Shown: in pieces, positions 34,529 to 37,337 of the stretch
How positions within the stretch are numbered: position 1 is the stretch's first letter
How the letters are laid out: each line of letters begins with the position of its first letter
NCBI GenBank assembly: GCA_000447185.1
Contig: KE647291.1
Coordinates: 1-37,337, forward strand
Direction of reading: 5' to 3'
DNA length: 37,337 bases
Source of the DNA: Vairimorpha apis BRL 01
Lineage: Eukaryota > Microsporidia > Nosematidae
Notes under the pieces: generated by a model
Told to the model about the DNA's origin: nothing
Seen by the model: only the letters and a program-made list of their open reading frames with translations
The model's database searches: none
Translations under genes and position numbers: made by a program

Positions 34529-34680
34529 TGAATAAAGAGTAAGCCTCATTTGGTTAAGTAGACCAATACTCAACAGCATAAAACTATTTTAACGAAAAAA
34601 ATGTCGATTAAGGTGCTTTTTCAGCGATAATTTCCGAGGACTTTCCATAGAGACGAGCTCCATTGCTGTTCTTCTATTCC
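34525..34680 (-). ncRNA. candidate RNase MRP RNA
   Basis: About 155 bases, minus strand, folding by eye into the P/MRP plan. P1: GAAUAGAAGA (34679-34670) with UCUUUAUUC (34538-34530), one bulge. P2: AACAGCA (34670-34664) with UGCUGUU (34578-34572), 7 of 7. P3: AUGGAG (34663-34658) with CUCUAU (34652-34647). CR-I: GGAAAGUCCUCGG (34646-34634). P8-like hairpin: GCU, loop GAAAA (34622-34618), AGC. A P19-like hairpin: UUGGU with ACCAA (34566-34550). CR-V/P4 3' strand: GAGGCUU (34547-34541), which pairs with AAG(U)CCUC of CR-I leaving U34640 bulged, the universal P4 bulge. A T6 run follows. CR-I close to GGAAAGUCCCCGG, the GARAR-type loop and a P19-like hairpin favour MRP, which cleaves pre-rRNA in ITS1, over RNase P. 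Its 5' end is 37 bases from a divergent ATG. Fold done without software. Confidence 0.75.
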
Positions 34681-34707
34681 TTAGGGTAAAAAATAAAAAA
34701 TTTTAAA

Positions 34708-34710
34708 CCC
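34708..34710 (+). promoter_or_regulatory. CCC start signal of the tiny divergent gene
   Basis: CCC then 7 bases and the ATG at 34718; same spacing as at the RING and kinesin genes. Confidence 0.5.
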
Positions 34711-34717
34711 TATTATA

Positions 34718-34863
34718 ATGATCATTGACGAATTAGAAAAAAACTATAATAAATTTATTTATGTGTTGGAAAAAAAATGTTTAATAGCAAAAAAGAAATA
34801 TTGGAAATTATAAACCTCATGGAAAATAATGCACTTGAAATTTTATTCAATCCAGAATGTTAG
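34718..34863 (+). CDS. tiny protein of unknown function, one frame break
   Basis: From the CCC-headed ATG at 34718 one frame gives MIIDELEKNYNKFIYVLEKK and then ends at 34811-34813. One frame over, after the A8 run at 34770-34777, it continues NSKKEILEIINLMENNALEI, then LFNPEC, stopping at 34861-34863. One extra A in the run joins them into about 47 residues, mostly helical. Its TAG overlaps the TAA (34860-34862) of the minus-strand gene that converges on it, so the two genes share stop bases. The start signal, the tight packing and the protein-like text on both sides of the break support a real gene. It could be a small subunit of a larger assembly; I do not recognise it. Confidence 0.5.
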
Positions 34864-36450
34864 CCAATATCTTGTTCTATTCTATATATTAGTAATTTTT
34901 TAGCTTTAGATTCTTTAAAAATTAAGTTTATTAGTATTATAACTTCTGTATTATCAAGATATAATTTTCTGGACAAATAAATATCAGAAATTTTTCCTAA
35001 ATCATTTGTTAAAATTATATAAACTGAATTTATTCTTTTAAAAGATAATATATTTTCTTTTGATATGTTATATGACATTTCAATTAAATATTTTAAAGAA
35101 TCAGATAGTTCTCTGATTTTTTCATTTTCTAAAAACGTCATACATAAAATATTATTTACTACGTTTGTATAGATAAGATTAAAAAATGTAGTTTCAAATA
35201 ATACATAACAATTTTTCGGAACATATACTTTTAAAGACTCCAAAAAATCAAAATGTTTTTCTTTAAAATAAACTTTTAAAATAAGCGAATTTTCTTGTAA
35301 ACTTTTTTCAATCACTGTACTTTTTCGAACGATGTCCATAAAAGTGTTTTCTTTGATTTCTAATAAGGCTGAAAGATTAAATTTCTGAATAGAAAAAGAA
35401 ACATCAGCAAATAAAACAAAATAATCTTCATGTGTTAATAATTTTAATAATGCACGATCAATTAATTTTTTCGCTTTTGTAATTCTTTTAGAATTTATAG
35501 ATTCAAAAACTTTTAAACAAATATTAAATTTATGTAGTTCTTCTGAAATATATTTTGGTAAATAATTACTTTCTTCTTCTATCTTGACTAAATTATTCGA
35601 TTTTTTAGATTTTGATAATCTTATTATTTCTGTCATAACACAATCCAATTTCCACTCATTTTCATTAATAATAAAAAATTCACTATTTTTTAAAAAATTG
35701 TTTGTAGCTATAAAATTTGTTTTTTCAAGTTTGTTCGTTAACAATCTTAAGTTAAGATTTGATTTAAAAATTTCTAAAAATATATCTCCAATCTGTGGTT
35801 TTTTTAAAATTTCTAAATCTACAGGATTAATAGAATTAAAGTATTTTAAATCTATAGATATCTGTTTGTACGTTAAAAACCAAAAAAATAATAATATGAA
35901 TTATCATCAAATATTTCAAAATCACATACCAAAATATCGTACATCTCTTCAAATAATATATCTTTGATTCTTTTAAAGCAATCAAAGTAATATTCATCTT
36001 TTAAAAATAAAAAAATTCATTAATATCTTTAGAAATTTTTAATACTTTATAAGTTCCATATTTACATTCATTTTTTAAAGAAATCTTTGCAAATGTTTCA
36101 CTAGAAATAGATAAATCATAAATTAATGAATTTGTAAAACTTATACACTTTTCCATAATAACTTTTTTATCGTTTAAAATTTCAAATAATGCCTTTATTT
36201 CCGAAATTGTGTAGCAGTCTTTAGAACTTAAATCAATTCTTTTTATTTCATTTTCAATCTTCTTATATTCTTGTTCTAAATGGTCTTATTTTTAATTCTA
36301 AACTTTGACTTAAAATCAGGATCCAATTTCTATTTTTAAACTTGCTGTTTCATTTTCTAAAAATGTAATGTGTGTTTTAATTTTATAAAAATCAAAAATT
36401 ATACTTTCAATATCTTGAACATCTTGATATAAATTATTTATTTCTTCCAT
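34860..36450 (-). CDS. coiled-coil protein of unknown family, several frame breaks
   Basis: Starts at the ATG on 36450 with CCC 5 bases upstream. The first frame reads a coiled coil (MEEINNLYQDVQDIESIIFD, HITFLENETASLKIEI) and stops. Two shifts near 36260-36320 lead to LEQEYKKIENEIKRIDLSSK, ALFEILNDKKVIMEKC and KYGTYKVLKISKDINEFF. Breaks at 36003-36015 and 35875-35888 (A runs on the plus strand, each one base short) lead on through EYYFDCFKRIKDILFEEM and ISIDLKYFNSINPVDLEI into the long open part that ends at 34860 (ALLKLLTHEDYFVLFADVSF, YIILTNDLGKISDIY). Total is about 520 residues. A helical protein with an N-terminal coil and no catalytic motif would fit a vesicle-tethering (COG/exocyst/Dsl1) or kinetochore subunit, but this is a guess. 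A gene is well supported; identity is not. Confidence 0.6.
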
Positions 36451-36455
36451 AAGAA

Positions 36456-36458
36456 GGG
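36456..36458 (-). promoter_or_regulatory. CCC start signal of the coiled-coil gene
   Basis: CCC on the coding strand, 5 bases before the ATG at 36450. It was the clue that the gene starts well upstream of its longest open frame. Confidence 0.55.
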
Positions 36459-37337
36459 TCGTTTTTTATTGTTTTAAAATCTAAAATTTAATATATATAG
36501 TATTTAATGTAATTAAATTTTTAATACACTAAAAAGCAAAATTTAATTTTTAAATTAAAATATTGTTTTATGACAAAAAAATACAATTAATAAAATATCA
36601 CAATCAAATAAATTGATTTTAGCTTAGAACGAAAGACTCGAAAATTTACATTCTAAAGTAAACTTGTCTATTTGGAGCGATAATGTAATGTAAAAATGAA
36701 AAATAATTTTCAAAAAAAAAGTTTTTATGAAAATTAAATAAACAAAAAAATATTTACTTTTAAATTATAATGTAATATAAATATTGATTTTGTTTATCAT
36801 TGTTGTTATCACTACACATTTAAAAAATTTAAAATTATTACTATTTTAAGAAAGAAAGGTTTTTTAAACAATTAATTTTCAAATTAAAATGCTTTTAAAT
36901 ATACAAAAATAATTTTTTCATTTATTACGAAATTGCATAATATATGTATCTTCTTTAACCAACACTATGTAAGAAGATGATAATCAAAAAGCTAAATTAT
37001 AATATTACATACAGTAGAGGTATTCTAATTGTAAACAAATACAAAAGTTGTTCACTTTAAGATGTGGCTTGATGATATTTTTACATAGTTAAATATTAAA
37101 ATACATAAAAAATAATTATAAAAGCTACTAAGTTAATATATTATATAATAAATTCCTAAAATAATAATAAAAATGATTTATACGTTTTAAATTTATAATT
37201 TAATTATATATAAGTTTATTTGATTAAATTGTTTAAATAAAAAATTGAATATAATAAATTTATTATGTTATATTATATATATTTCTATACAACATTTAAA
37301 ATTAATTTAATCAAAAATTTATTCACATCATATTTTA
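36459..37337. other. A+T-rich right end
   Basis: No gene supported. Two slightly GC-richer patches (about 36620-36680 and 36950-37080) have only short frames interrupted by stops; they could be old relics. Confidence 0.5.

Noticed and set aside
34334..34579. 81-codon minus-strand frame
   Set aside because: Its first part lies on the 3' half of the MRP RNA candidate and there is no start signal; the rest has no recognisable motif. A shorter real gene starting inside it cannot be fully excluded.
35584..35967. 127-codon plus-strand frame
   Set aside because: Antisense shadow of the coiled-coil gene, which has the CCC-headed start and protein-like text.
1..37337. CRISPR arrays, prokaryotic operons, ribosome binding sites, viral genes
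   Set aside because: No spaced direct repeats, no Shine-Dalgarno pattern and no viral or prokaryotic protein; everything recognisable is eukaryotic.

Overview
The window looks like a piece of nuclear genome from a microsporidian (Fungi-related obligate intracellular parasite). Three things point there. Base composition is extremely A+T-rich (about 80-85% by eye; not computed). The recognisable proteins are all core eukaryotic ones and are shorter than their yeast or human relatives, and no intron is needed in any of them. Finally, a CCC triplet lies 0-15 bases upstream of the start codon in ten places; CCC/GGG-like start signals are known from microsporidia. The genes sit in long, nearly gene-free A+T deserts, so this would be an expanded, low-density microsporidian genome rather than a compact Encephalitozoon-like one. 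I cannot name the species.

Layout. 250-3224: EFL1/RIA1 ribosome-assembly GTPase (one frame break) and a membrane RING E3 ligase of the RNF5/RMA1 type. 3225-6516: desert holding two relics of a LINE tail. 6517-8760: an RRP6-like exosome protein and ORMDL (one frame break). 8761-10775: desert. 10827-11267: glucosamine-6-phosphate N-acetyltransferase. 11409-17635, minus strand: CDC27/APC3, UTP15 and phospholipase D, all with frame breaks. 17636-21965: desert with one small CCC-headed gene and a third LINE relic. 21966-24630, minus: an Ask1-like DASH subunit, a 67-codon frame and Pescadillo/NOP7. 24944-26334: kinesin-13. 27174-28787, minus: CTP synthase. 28788-31960: the emptiest stretch. 31970-32935: the longest LINE relic. 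33640-34090: an unexplained hairpin island and a small tail-anchored-protein-like frame. 34525-36450: a dense cluster with a candidate RNase MRP RNA, a tiny divergent gene and a broken coiled-coil gene. 36451-37337: nothing clear.

Functions. Ribosome and RNA maturation dominate (EFL1, UTP15, Pescadillo, RRP6-like, RNase MRP RNA). Next come mitosis (CDC27, Ask1-like, kinesin-13), lipid and membrane homeostasis (ORMDL, phospholipase D, RNF5-like ligase) and precursor synthesis (CTP synthase for nucleotides, GNA1 for the UDP-GlcNAc that feeds spore-wall chitin). The order does not suggest operons.

Two observations stand out. A previously hidden non-coding RNA at 34525-34680 (minus) carries the CR-I/CR-V pseudoknot helix with its bulged U, plus a GAAAA P8-type loop, which fits RNase MRP RNA. 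Secondly, at least a dozen frame breaks occur in conserved genes. Nearly all fall in A or T runs and nearly all are exactly one base short, which looks like homopolymer under-calling in the assembly, with slippage or real decay as alternatives.
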